Part shown: piece by piece, positions 1 to 7,370 of the stretch
Position numbering within the stretch: position 1 is the stretch's first letter
Layout: each line of letters begins with the position of its first letter
Source of the DNA: ZC4RG30 sp964396335
GTDB taxonomy: Bacteria > Pseudomonadota > Gammaproteobacteria > Steroidobacterales > Steroidobacteraceae
DNA: 12,958 bases
Assembly: GCA_964396335.1 (NCBI GenBank)
Contig: CAYNEX010000080.1
Location: forward strand, 1-12,958
Direction: 5' to 3'
The notes under the pieces: generated by a model
Databases searched by the model: none
What the model saw: only the letters and a program-made list of their open reading frames with translations
What the model was told of the DNA's origin: nothing
Made by a program: the position numbers and the translations under genes

Positions 1-1012
1 CGCCATCGGCGATCAGCGGCACGTCGGTGCCTTCGAGCGCGCGGGCCACATTGGCGACCGCGGTGATCTGCGGCACGCCCACGCCGGCCACCACGCGCGT
101 GGTGCAGATGGAGCCGGGGCCGATGCCGACCTTCACGCCATCCGCGCCGGCCTTCACCAGGTCACGCGCGGCTTCGGCGGTGACGATGTTGCCGCCGATG
201 ACCTGCAGCTCGGGCCACTTGCGCTTGATCGCGGCGACGGTGTCGAGCACCCACTGGGTGTGGCCGTGGGCGGTGTCGACCACGACCACATCGACGCCGG
301 CTTCGCGCAGCGCGGCGACGCGATCGAGCGTGTCGTGCGTGGTGCCGACCGCGGCGCCGACGCGCAGGCGACCGTTCTCGTCCTTGCTGGCGCGCGGGAA
401 GTCCTTGGCCTTCTGGATGTCCTTCACCGTGATCAGGCCGGTGAGTTCGGATTCTCCATTGATCACCAGCACCTTCTCGATGCGGTGCTTGTGCAGCAGG
501 TTCAGCACGTCGTCCTTCGACGCGCCTTCATTCACCGTCACCAGCTTTTCGCGCGGCGTCATCACCGTGGACACCGGCGCGTCGAGCTTGGTCTCGAAAC
601 GCAGGTCGCGGTTGGTGACGATGCCCACCGCCTTCTTGCCCTGCACCACCGGCACGCCGGAGATGCCGCGCGAATGCGTCAGCTCGATCACCTGTCGGAT
701 GGTCATGTCGGGCGACACGCTGATCGGGTCACGGATGACGCCGGCTTCGTGCTTCTTCACGCGCGCGACCTCGCGGGCCTGCGCTTCGATGGTCATGTTC
801 TTGTGGACGATGCCCATGCCGCCTTCCTGCGCCATGGTGATGGCGAGGCGCGCCTCGGTGACGGTATCCATCGCTGCGGAAAGGATGGGAATGCCCAGTC
901 GTACCGAGCGGGTGACCTGGCCACCCAGGTCGATTTCGCGGGGGAGGACACTGGACGCTGCTGGAACCAGCAGGACGTCGTCGAAAGTGAGAGCTTCTTC
1001 GAGGATTTCCAT
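1..1012 (-). CDS. guaB: Inosine-5'-monophosphate dehydrogenase, 3' end outside window
   Basis: IMP dehydrogenase oxidises IMP to XMP with NAD+, the first committed step of GMP synthesis, in the cytoplasm as a tetramer or octamer. I translated the minus strand from the ATG at 1012-1010 (MEILEEALTFDDVLLVPAAS). It stays open for 337 codons to the left edge. The N-terminal TFDDVLLVP signature is present. The CBS pair (Bateman domain) lies at about residues 95-205, and the catalytic loop GPGSICTTRVV places the nucleophilic Cys at residue 303 (Cys305 in E. coli). The visible part stops at PLIADG, in the IMP phosphate-binding region, so about 150 residues including the mobile flap are missing. An ATG 7 nt upstream is out of frame. 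No Shine-Dalgarno sequence precedes the start, but a -35/-10 pair ends 5 nt before it (see promoter). guaA would be expected next, outside the window. The identification is secure. Confidence 0.97.
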   Translation of the reverse strand, partial: MEILEEALTFDDVLLVPAASSVLPREIDLGGQVTRSVRLGIPILSAAMDTVTEARLAITMAQEGGMGIVHKNMTIEAQAREVARVKKHEAGVIRDPISVSPDMTIRQVIELTHSRGISGVPVVQGKKAVGIVTNRDLRFETKLDAPVSTVMTPREKLVTVNEGASKDDVLNLLHKHRIEKVLVINGESELTGLITVKDIQKAKDFPRASKDENGRLRVGAAVGTTHDTLDRVAALREAGVDVVVVDTAHGHTQWVLDTVAAIKRKWPELQVIGGNIVTAEAARDLVKAGADGVKVGIGPGSICTTRVVAGVGVPQITAVANVARALEGTDVPLIADG

Positions 1013-1017
1013 ATCCC

Positions 1018-1046
1018 ATTTTACGGAGGTCTGCCGGGACGGGCAA
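1018..1046 (-). promoter_or_regulatory. Putative guaB promoter, leaderless arrangement
   Basis: On the minus strand, TTGCCC (1041-1046, 4/6 matches to TTGACA) and TAAAAT (1018-1023, 5/6 matches to TATAAT) are 17 nt apart. The -10 element ends 5 nt before the guaB ATG, so transcription would start at or next to the A of the start codon. The AT-rich hexamer stands out in a very GC-rich background. The match is seen in the sequence; promoter activity is inferred. Confidence 0.55.
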
Positions 1047-1061
1047 ACCCCGCTGGACGCT

Positions 1062-1080
1062 TGCGGCGCGCTTCGCCGCA
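1062..1080 (-). terminator. GC-rich hairpin between the large membrane-protein gene and guaB
   Basis: TGCGGCG and CGCCGCA form a perfect 7-bp stem with a 5-nt loop, in the 119-bp gap after the stop codon of the large membrane-protein gene and upstream of the putative guaB promoter. No U-tract follows on either strand, so it is at best a weak or factor-assisted terminator. It could also be chance in GC-rich DNA. Confidence 0.25.
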
Positions 1081-1131
1081 GGCGCCGGGCCAACTGCCGA
1101 CGCCTGCGGACACTGCGCAGATCAGCTTTTT

Positions 1132-4100
1132 TCAGGCCTTTTCTGCGGTCGGCGGACCCTTCGGCGCCGGCTGCACCCTGCCCCGCCAGAAGCCGCCGGC
1201 GGTCCACGCGCGCCAGACGGCCGGCAGCCAGCGGCGCAGCGCCACGGCGATCCAGGCGGCCCACAGGAACATCAGCAGGCGGTAGACCCAGATCGGCACG
1301 CTGATCACGGTGGGGCGCGGCAGGGCCGAGTCGCTGCGGTCGAGGAACCAGGTGAAATCGCCGTGGTAGCCGGTGCCGGCGGGGGCCGCCAGGGCCATGT
1401 CCGGGGTGGCCAGCAGGCCATAGCGCACGCCGGAGAACACCAGGCTGGTCAGCGCGATCACGCTGAACAGGGCCAGCAGCACCTGCACGCCGTGGAAGGT
1501 CCAGCGGCCGGCACGTTCGTGGTCCCAGCCCTCGCGCCAGCGCATCAGCAGCAGCCAGGCCGCGACGGTGACGAACACGGACCAGGACAGGGTCGACAGG
1601 CCCAGCCCCAGCAGCAGCCACTCATGCAGCCGCAGCGGTGAACGGCGCCAGCGCGACAGCGCCCAGGCCACGGCGAGGAAGACCAGCAGCTCGCCCCAGT
1701 ACAGGATGGTGGTGCCGACGCCGGGGCCGCGCGCGACCAGCGGCCAGCGATCCTGCGGCAGCGAGATGCCGGTGCGCACATTGCTGGCGGGGGTGCCGAG
1801 GTCGATGGCGTCCGGGCGGGTGAGGAAGCCGGCGCCGCGCGGCGCGGTCCAGTCGACCTGCACCGTGTGCTCGCCCGACAGCAGCGACAGCGGCAGCTGG
1901 CCGGCTTCGGGACGCAGCGGCACGGGCTGGCCATCCACCAGCACCTGCGTGACGCGCAGGTCCTCCGGCAGCGTCAGCGTGTGGCGGCCGGCCTGGGTGC
2001 TGCGGTAGCTCAGAAGCAGCGAACCGTTCACCGAGCGTTTGCCGAACTCGAGCGTCTGCGTGACGCCGTCGATGGCCAGCGTGCGGCCCGGTGCGGGCGC
2101 GGGGCGCGTGATGCGGACGTTCAGCGTCTCGCCGGCGCGCGGCACGAAGTGGAAGGTCCAGGTGCCGCCCTCGTTCGGCGGCAGCGAGGCCGGCAGGCCA
2201 TCGAAGGCCACATGCCATTCGGGACCGACCGCGAAGACCCATTCTTCGATGCGCTGCTGTGCGTCGGCGGGCAGCGTCAGGGACAGCGTCTCGCTGCGCG
2301 GCAGGAGTGAATCCCACGTCGCGATCGGCTGGCCGCGGCCCAGCGCGACGGTGACGCGGCCGTCGCGCACTTCCAGGCCATCGGTGATCACCGATTCCCC
2401 GGGCGCGAGCGGGATCTGCACCTGCAGCGGTGCGGCGCGCGGCGCGATGCGCTGCACTTCGCTGTGGATGCTCCAGTCGAGGTCGAAGCGGAAGGTGCGT
2501 GTGACCCGCACGAACGGCGCGAACTCGCTGGGCGCGAGATCGGACGCGGCGCTGCCGTCGGTGCGGCGGCGGATCAGTTCCAGCGAGCCGGCCAGCAGGC
2601 GGCCGTTGCTGAGGCCGGAGGCATCCCAGCCGGTGGTGCTCACGGAAATCGCGCGCGGCGGCTGCGGGAAGTTCAGCTGCACGGTCTCGGCATTGGCGAG
2701 GCGACCGGACAGGCGCAGCGTGTGCGCACCCTCGGTGAGTGGCAGCCAGGCGGCGCCCTCGCCCTCGCGCATCGCGAAGGCAGCGGCGCGGCCATCGACT
2801 TCGACGCGCTCGAGCTGCCAGCGGTCGCCGGCCTGCGGCAGCGCCACGGCCACCTGCGCCAGCGCACTGACGGTGAGGTCGACCTCGAGGCGCTCGCCAA
2901 TGGCGCGCACCGCGGCCGACATCACCTCGGCGCAGTTGTTGCGGCAGGCCGGCGGCTGCGTGAGGCGGTTGCGCAGTTCGTTGAGCATTTCCGTGGAGGG
3001 GAAAGCCTGCGTCTGCGCGAGCGCCGGATCGGACGGCACGAACAGCAGCACGGCGGCGACGGCAAGCGCGCCACTGCGCGCCAGCGTGCGACGCAGGCCG
3101 GCGGGCAACCACGGCGCATCGAGCGGGAAGCCGAACGCGGCACGCGCCAGCAGCAGCGCGAACAACGCGGTGGCGAGCACGCCGAGGATGCGCCAGATGC
3201 CCATGGCCACCGGGCCCAGCCAGATGAAACGCACCGACTGCGCGGCTTCGACCGGGCCGGACCAGCCGAAGCGGTAGGTGTTGAACTGCCAGTCGGGCAC
3301 GCCGGGGCCGGCCTGCAATTGCGTGCCGGCGGCGTAACGGTTGGAGACGCTGGCCTGCTCCCGGCGCATGCCGGTGACCGAGATCACATCGAAGGAATTC
3401 ACCGCACCCGGCGGCGGTGCCGTCGGTGCGGCGGGACTTCCTCGCTCAGCCTGCATCTTCACCGCGGCGTCGCGCGCGACCTCGGCCTCGGCCATGTCGA
3501 CGCGGATCGGCTGCGGTCCGCGGTAATCAAGGCCACCGTAGACGGCGCCACGGGCGACATCGAGCTGCGGATAGACCGCCAGCCGCAGCTGCCCGACCAG
3601 CATCGGCAGCAGTGCCAGCACCAGGATGGCGAAGCTGAAGACGCGGTAGCGCGCGGCAAAGGTCCGCAGGCGTCCCTCGGGCGCGGCGCGCAGCAATGCG
3701 ATGGCGGCGATGGCATTGACCCACAGCCAGATCATCTCCGGGGAATCCTGGTACAGCAGCACCAGCGCCACGGCCGCGATGGCGGCGGCGAGACGGCCGG
3801 CCACCCAATGCGCCAGCACGATCACCACCAGCACGCCGAACAGGTTCCACAGGCCCCAGCGCGACACCCACGAGCCATCGGCGAAGTCGGTGCCGGGTGC
3901 GCCGAGCAGGCGGTGGCCGGGAGGCAAGTGCAGTGTTCCGCGCACATCGTCGAAGCGCGTGGTCCAGCCGGTGGCCGGCACGCTCGCGCGTGCACCCTCG
4001 ACGCGTGCGATCGCGAACAGATCGACATTGCGGTCACGCAGCTCGATGCCGGACGCGCCCTCGGGCGCGGCGGTGACCAGCAGCGGGCGGTTCTCGTCCT

Positions 4101-5271
4101 TCAGCGTTGCGCCTTCGAGCAGATATGGCGGCGCCATGTCGAGTCGCCAGTCGCGGTTCAGCTGGCCATTGATCGAATCGGTGACGGTGAAGCCGCCGTG
4201 GCTGAAATCCAGCCACACATCGCGGTTCAGGCGCAGGCGGTTGTCATCGGGATTGGCGAGGCCACGGCTGCGTTCGGCCACGGTGAGCGTGGCGGCGGCA
4301 GGCATGCGGAAGGCCGGGAAACGCTGCCATGTGCCCGGCACGTTCGACTGCGCCGGATCGATGCTCTCGGCGTTCTCCACCGCGGCGACGCGCAGGCGGT
4401 CGATGCCTTCGAAGCTCCACACCTCTTCGTCCGGCCAGGGTGAGGCAGCTTCGGGGCGGGTGATGGTGGTGGCAACGCCGGGTCCGCGCGCCTCGAGGCG
4501 CAGCGTGAAGCGGCCGGGACGCAGCTGCACGCGCAGGCGGCCGTCGTTCTCGAGGCGCGCAGGCAGGTCACCTTCGAGCGCCAGCGGCACGAAGCCTGTG
4601 GGCAGCACCGGCCCCAGCAGCACCTCGCGACCGGGGCCGGCGACATACAGCGCGATCTGCGTGTGCAGTCGTGCCGGCTGGTCATCGCGCAGCAGGCGAT
4701 GCACGGTGAGGTCGAGCTGCTCGCGCTCGGTGGTGCTGCGGCGCTGGCCCAGCCACAGGTTGTTGCCGGCGCGCTCGGGCTGCGCGACCGCCCGGCCATC
4801 CAGCGTCAGCTGCACGATGGCCGTTTCCGGCGGCAGCATCAGCTGTTCGGGACGCGTCGCCCAGGCGAAACGGCCGGAGACTTCGTGGGTGCCGGGCTTC
4901 AGCTGCAGCTGGGGCACCCCCTCGCGCGCCACCACCGGGGCGATGGCGCCATTCAGGCGCACGTCGCGCGGCCAGTGTTCGAGGCTGCCGGGCAGCCGCA
5001 CCCAGGTGTCGGTGTGCACCTGCCAGCGCTGGCTGAAGCGGCCACCCTCGGCGTCCAGGTTCAGTTCCAGCGCGCCGGGCCAGGCGCAGACATGCGAGCG
5101 CGCATCACCGGGCTGGCGCGTGGCCAGGAAGGGACAGGTGCGGAATTCCTGCCCGTTCAACACCCATCGCTGCCATTCACGCAGCGGGCCGGGAACCGAT
5201 TCGGCGGCCTGCACCGGAAAGACTGCCCAAGCCAGCAACACCATCAACGACAGACGGATCATGCGCCGCAT
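1132..5271 (-). CDS. Giant multi-pass envelope protein of unknown function, duplicated architecture
   Basis: This is a 1379-residue protein whose family I do not recognise. The ATG at 5271 is chosen because AAGAGGT lies 6 nt upstream (5278-5284) and it opens directly into a signal peptide (residues 1-22, ending PVQA). Visible layout: a periplasmic beta-rich region at about 23-470; a bundle of about four membrane segments at 474-565; a linker at 566-682 carrying DVISVTGMRR at 628-637, which resembles a TonB box; membrane segments at 683-712 and 732-748, the second ending in DPALA like a signal peptide; a second beta-rich region at 753-1185; and four or five membrane segments from 1187 to 1346. 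Each beta region opens with a close cysteine pair (C46/C62; C776/C780) and contains a similar REG...G-H...SGR stretch, which suggests an internal duplication. No catalytic motif is visible. It is divergent from xseA and lies upstream of guaB on the same strand, with a 119-bp gap. It is probably an inner-membrane protein with large periplasmic domains. Base composition matches its neighbours. Confidence 0.85.
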   Translation of the reverse strand: MRRMIRLSLMVLLAWAVFPVQAAESVPGPLREWQRWVLNGQEFRTCPFLATRQPGDARSHVCAWPGALELNLDAEGGRFSQRWQVHTDTWVRLPGSLEHWPRDVRLNGAIAPVVAREGVPQLQLKPGTHEVSGRFAWATRPEQLMLPPETAIVQLTLDGRAVAQPERAGNNLWLGQRRSTTEREQLDLTVHRLLRDDQPARLHTQIALYVAGPGREVLLGPVLPTGFVPLALEGDLPARLENDGRLRVQLRPGRFTLRLEARGPGVATTITRPEAASPWPDEEVWSFEGIDRLRVAAVENAESIDPAQSNVPGTWQRFPAFRMPAAATLTVAERSRGLANPDDNRLRLNRDVWLDFSHGGFTVTDSINGQLNRDWRLDMAPPYLLEGATLKDENRPLLVTAAPEGASGIELRDRNVDLFAIARVEGARASVPATGWTTRFDDVRGTLHLPPGHRLLGAPGTDFADGSWVSRWGLWNLFGVLVVIVLAHWVAGRLAAAIAAVALVLLYQDSPEMIWLWVNAIAAIALLRAAPEGRLRTFAARYRVFSFAILVLALLPMLVGQLRLAVYPQLDVARGAVYGGLDYRGPQPIRVDMAEAEVARDAAVKMQAERGSPAAPTAPPPGAVNSFDVISVTGMRREQASVSNRYAAGTQLQAGPGVPDWQFNTYRFGWSGPVEAAQSVRFIWLGPVAMGIWRILGVLATALFALLLARAAFGFPLDAPWLPAGLRRTLARSGALAVAAVLLFVPSDPALAQTQAFPSTEMLNELRNRLTQPPACRNNCAEVMSAAVRAIGERLEVDLTVSALAQVAVALPQAGDRWQLERVEVDGRAAAFAMREGEGAAWLPLTEGAHTLRLSGRLANAETVQLNFPQPPRAISVSTTGWDASGLSNGRLLAGSLELIRRRTDGSAASDLAPSEFAPFVRVTRTFRFDLDWSIHSEVQRIAPRAAPLQVQIPLAPGESVITDGLEVRDGRVTVALGRGQPIATWDSLLPRSETLSLTLPADAQQRIEEWVFAVGPEWHVAFDGLPASLPPNEGGTWTFHFVPRAGETLNVRITRPAPAPGRTLAIDGVTQTLEFGKRSVNGSLLLSYRSTQAGRHTLTLPEDLRVTQVLVDGQPVPLRPEAGQLPLSLLSGEHTVQVDWTAPRGAGFLTRPDAIDLGTPASNVRTGISLPQDRWPLVARGPGVGTTILYWGELLVFLAVAWALSRWRRSPLRLHEWLLLGLGLSTLSWSVFVTVAAWLLLMRWREGWDHERAGRWTFHGVQVLLALFSVIALTSLVFSGVRYGLLATPDMALAAPAGTGYHGDFTWFLDRSDSALPRPTVISVPIWVYRLLMFLWAAWIAVALRRWLPAVWRAWTAGGFWRGRVQPAPKGPPTAEKA

Positions 5272-5395
5272 GCCCACACCTCTTGTTGTCCGCTCCCCGC
5301 AGCCGGCGGGAAACACTCTACACCCAACCCTGATACGGCCGACCGGGGCGAACGGGGTTAACGGCATGGCCGGCCGGCAGCCCGACGGCGGCGCT

Positions 5396-5404
5396 TGGTA
5401 GAAT
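5396..5404 (+). promoter_or_regulatory. Putative extended -10 promoter of xseA, leaderless arrangement
   Basis: TGGTAGAAT reads as an extended -10 element (TG-N followed by TAGAAT, 5/6 matches to TATAAT). It ends 6 nt before the xseA ATG at 5411. I see no good -35 hexamer, as is common when the TG extension is present. Transcription would begin about at the start codon, and no Shine-Dalgarno sequence is seen. Promoter activity is inferred. Confidence 0.5.
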
Positions 5405-5410
5405 TTGCCC

Positions 5411-6529
5411 ATGAACCTCCGCGCCGAGCGCGACATCTACACCGTTGCGCGCCTCAATGCCGAGGCGCGCATGCTGCTGGAATCCGGCCTGCCGCCGCTA
5501 TGGGTCGAAGGAGAGATCTCGAATTTCTCCTCGCCCTCCTCCGGGCACTGGTATTTCACGCTGAAGGACCGCGATGCGCAGATCCGCTGCGCGATGTTCC
5601 GCGGCGCCAATCATCGCGTGCGTTTCCGGCCGAAGGATGGCCAGCACCTGGTGGTGCGCGGCCGTGTCAGCCTGTATGAGCCGCGCGGTGATTACCAGCT
5701 GATTGCCGAGATGATGGAGGACGCCGGTGAAGGCGCGCTGAAGCGCGAGTTCGACCGGCTGAAGGCCAAACTGGCGGCGGAAGGTTTGTTCGAGCAGGGG
5801 CTGAAGCGGCCGCTGCCGACAATGCCGAAGCGCATCGCGGTGGTGACCTCGCCCACCGGCGCGGCGGTGCGCGATGTGCTGCATATCCTGGCGCGGCGGT
5901 TCCCGCCGGCCTCGGTGCTGGTGGTGCCGACTGCCGTGCAGGGTGCGGCGGCGACCGAATCGATCGTGGCGGCNNNNNNNNNNNNNNNNNNNNNNNNNNN
6001 NNNNNNNNNNNNNNNNNNNNNNNNNNNNNNNNNNNNNNNNNNNNNNNNNNNNNNNNNNNNNNNNNNNNNNNNNGGCGCGCTGGCGCACCGGCTGGCGCGT
6101 GCGCATCCGGGGCATCGCCTGCAGCAGCAGGCGCAGCGTCTGGATGACCTGGAGATGCGCCTGCGGCGGGTCACCGAACAGCGGCTGGAGCGCCTGCAGG
6201 ATCGCTATGCCGCGCTGGCGCAGCGGCTGGCGCGCGTGCATCCCGGCAACAAATTGCAGCAGCAGTCCGTGCGGCTGGTCGAGCTGGAAGCGCGGCTGAA
6301 GCGCGCCACCGAACTGATGCTGGCGCGCATGGACCAGCGGCTGAAGCTGGCGCAGCGCGGGCTGGATGCCATCAGTCCGCTGGCCACCATCGAACGCGGT
6401 TATGCCATCGTCACCGGCCCGGATGGCACTGTGCTGCAGGATGCGGCCGATGTGAAACCCGGGGATGCCATCGAGGCGCGCCTGCGCCGCGGCGTGCTGC
6501 GCGCCACGGTGACCGGCGCGAAGGACTAG
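5411..6529 (+). CDS. xseA: Exodeoxyribonuclease VII large subunit, interrupted by an assembly gap
   Basis: XseA is the catalytic large subunit of exonuclease VII, which with XseB degrades single-stranded DNA from both ends to short oligonucleotides. The N-terminal OB-fold is clear (WVEGEISNF, SGHWYFTLKD, YEPRGDYQL at about residues 32-100), followed by ITSPTGAAV-like VTSPTGAAVRD at about 148-158. At residue 188 the sequence enters 100 N. The catalytic-core motifs expected next (GGGSLEDLW, VGHETD, APTPS) are not visible. After the gap come two 45-residue coiled-coil repeats and the C-terminal SPLATIERGYAIV motif. Visible parts total about 340 residues against about 450 in the family, so the true gap is probably more than 300 nt; residue numbers after it are nominal. 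The frame across 100 N is preserved, but this is not evidence of gap size. ATG 5411 is preferred over an in-frame TTG at 5405. The next gene starts 2 nt after the stop. Confidence 0.95.
   Translation: MNLRAERDIYTVARLNAEARMLLESGLPPLWVEGEISNFSSPSSGHWYFTLKDRDAQIRCAMFRGANHRVRFRPKDGQHLVVRGRVSLYEPRGDYQLIAEMMEDAGEGALKREFDRLKAKLAAEGLFEQGLKRPLPTMPKRIAVVTSPTGAAVRDVLHILARRFPPASVLVVPTAVQGAAATESIVAXXXXXXXXXXXXXXXXXXXXXXXXXXXXXXXXXXGALAHRLARAHPGHRLQQQAQRLDDLEMRLRRVTEQRLERLQDRYAALAQRLARVHPGNKLQQQSVRLVELEARLKRATELMLARMDQRLKLAQRGLDAISPLATIERGYAIVTGPDGTVLQDAADVKPGDAIEARLRRGVLRATVTGAKD
5974..6073. other. Assembly gap of 100 N
   Basis: This run of exactly 100 N is the usual placeholder for a gap of unknown length. 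It removes the catalytic core of xseA. The right edge abuts the first of two diverged 135-bp tandem repeats, which may be why assembly failed there. Confidence 0.99.
6074..6343 (+). repeat. Two tandem 135-bp (45-residue) coiled-coil repeats in xseA
   Basis: Unit 1 (6074-6208) and unit 2 (6209-6343) are in frame and each begins with [GA]ALA.RLAR.HPG..LQQQ. By hand alignment 26 of 45 residues are identical, and the first 36 or so bases are very similar. Such repeated helical units form the long coiled-coil arm of XseA to which XseB binds. The first unit starts at the gap edge, so more copies may lie within the gap. Confidence 0.85.
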
Positions 6530-6531
6530 CC

Positions 6532-7290
6532 ATGTCGCGGCTGCTGGTGTTCCAGCATGTGGCGGCCGAGCCGCTGGGCACGCTCGACGCGCTGATCCGC
6601 GCGCGCGGGCATCGCATCCGCTTCGTCAATTTCCACCGGCATCCGGATGCCGAGCCGAACATCGACCGCTATCGCGGCCTGGTGGTGCTGGGCGGGCCGA
6701 TGAACGTGGATGAGCAGCATCGCCATCCGCACCTGAAGACCGAACTTGCGGCCATCGAGGCGGCACTGAAACAGGGCAAACCGGTGCTGGGCATCTGCCT
6801 CGGCGCGCAGCTGCTGGCGCATGTGCTGGGCGCGCCGGTGCGCAAGCACGAACAGCACGAGATCGGCTGGTATGACCTGCACACCACCGAGGCGGGGCGC
6901 AGTGACCCGCTGCTGGGTGTGCTGGGTGAACGCTCGCCGGTGTTCCAGTGGCATGGGCGGACTTTCGACATGCCATCCGGTGCCGTGCACCTGGCGCGCA
7001 CGGAGACCTGCGAACACCAGGCCTTCCGCTGGGACCGTTCGGCGTATGGCTTCCAGTTCCACCTCGAGGCCGACCAGCCGATGATCGAGCGCTGGCTGAA
7101 GATCCCTTCCTATCGCGAGGAACTGGAAGCGGCGGGACTGGGACATGACGCGGAGACCATCCGCGCGGCCACCGGTGAGCTGATCCAGCGGATGCAGCCG
7201 CTGGCCGAGACGGTGTTCAACGGCTTCCTCGACCTGGTCGGCAAGCCGAGCCGGCGGGTGCTGCTGCCCTCGCGCGATCCGCTCGAGTAA
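6532..7290 (+). CDS. Stand-alone class I glutamine amidotransferase
   Basis: This is a 252-residue cytoplasmic protein with a class I (triad) glutamine amidotransferase fold, the domain that hydrolyses glutamine and passes ammonia to a synthase. The order of motifs is standard: VVLGGPMNV (51-59, oxyanion region), GICLGAQ with nucleophile Cys89, WHG (140-142), and FQFHLEAD with catalytic His177 and Glu179. The sequence resembles the N-terminal domain of GMP synthase, but there is no ATP pyrophosphatase domain, so it is not GuaA. The C-terminal 60 residues match the helical tail usual in small YfeJ-like amidotransferases, whose acceptor substrates are mostly unknown. It starts 2 nt after the xseA stop, with AAGGA (6521-6525) inside the last xseA codons, so the two are probably co-transcribed and translationally coupled. 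A strong terminator follows directly. Confidence 0.9.
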   Translation: MSRLLVFQHVAAEPLGTLDALIRARGHRIRFVNFHRHPDAEPNIDRYRGLVVLGGPMNVDEQHRHPHLKTELAAIEAALKQGKPVLGICLGAQLLAHVLGAPVRKHEQHEIGWYDLHTTEAGRSDPLLGVLGERSPVFQWHGRTFDMPSGAVHLARTETCEHQAFRWDRSAYGFQFHLEADQPMIERWLKIPSYREELEAAGLGHDAETIRAATGELIQRMQPLAETVFNGFLDLVGKPSRRVLLPSRDPLE

Positions 7291-7292
7291 AA

Positions 7293-7321
7293 AAGAAAGC
7301 CACGCAATGCGTGGCTTTCTT
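7293..7321. terminator. Bidirectional intrinsic terminator
   Basis: AAGAAAGCCACGC pairs perfectly with GCGTGGCTTTCTT: a 13-bp stem with a 3-nt loop (AAT). The AT-rich outer pairs give an A-run on one side and a U-run on the other in both directions. It sits 3 nt after the amidotransferase stop and 50 nt beyond the stop of the convergent peroxidase gene, so it can serve both. Confidence 0.92.
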
Positions 7322-7370
7322 CGGTCGGCGTGGTCGCCTGCTGCGACTCACGCGATGACGTGGCGGATGC

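Noticed and set aside
27..1304. Plus-strand open frames over guaB
   Set aside because: The minus strand encodes an unmistakable IMP dehydrogenase including the catalytic Cys loop; the plus frames are low-complexity shadows.
2464..4443. Long plus-strand open frame (659 codons) in the same region
   Set aside because: Composition is dominated by His, Gln, Arg, Gly and Ala with no recognisable motif; it overlaps the well-supported minus-strand gene entirely.
3701..5401. Long open frame on the plus strand (566 codons), antisense to the large membrane protein
   Set aside because: It is rich in Arg, Ser and Pro with no domain-like pattern, which is typical of a GC-rich shadow frame. The minus-strand gene has a signal peptide, membrane segments and a Shine-Dalgarno sequence.
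5272..5436. 55-residue N-terminal extension of the large membrane protein
   Set aside because: It overlaps the start of divergent xseA, has no signal peptide and no ribosome-binding site, whereas the ATG at 5271 has both.
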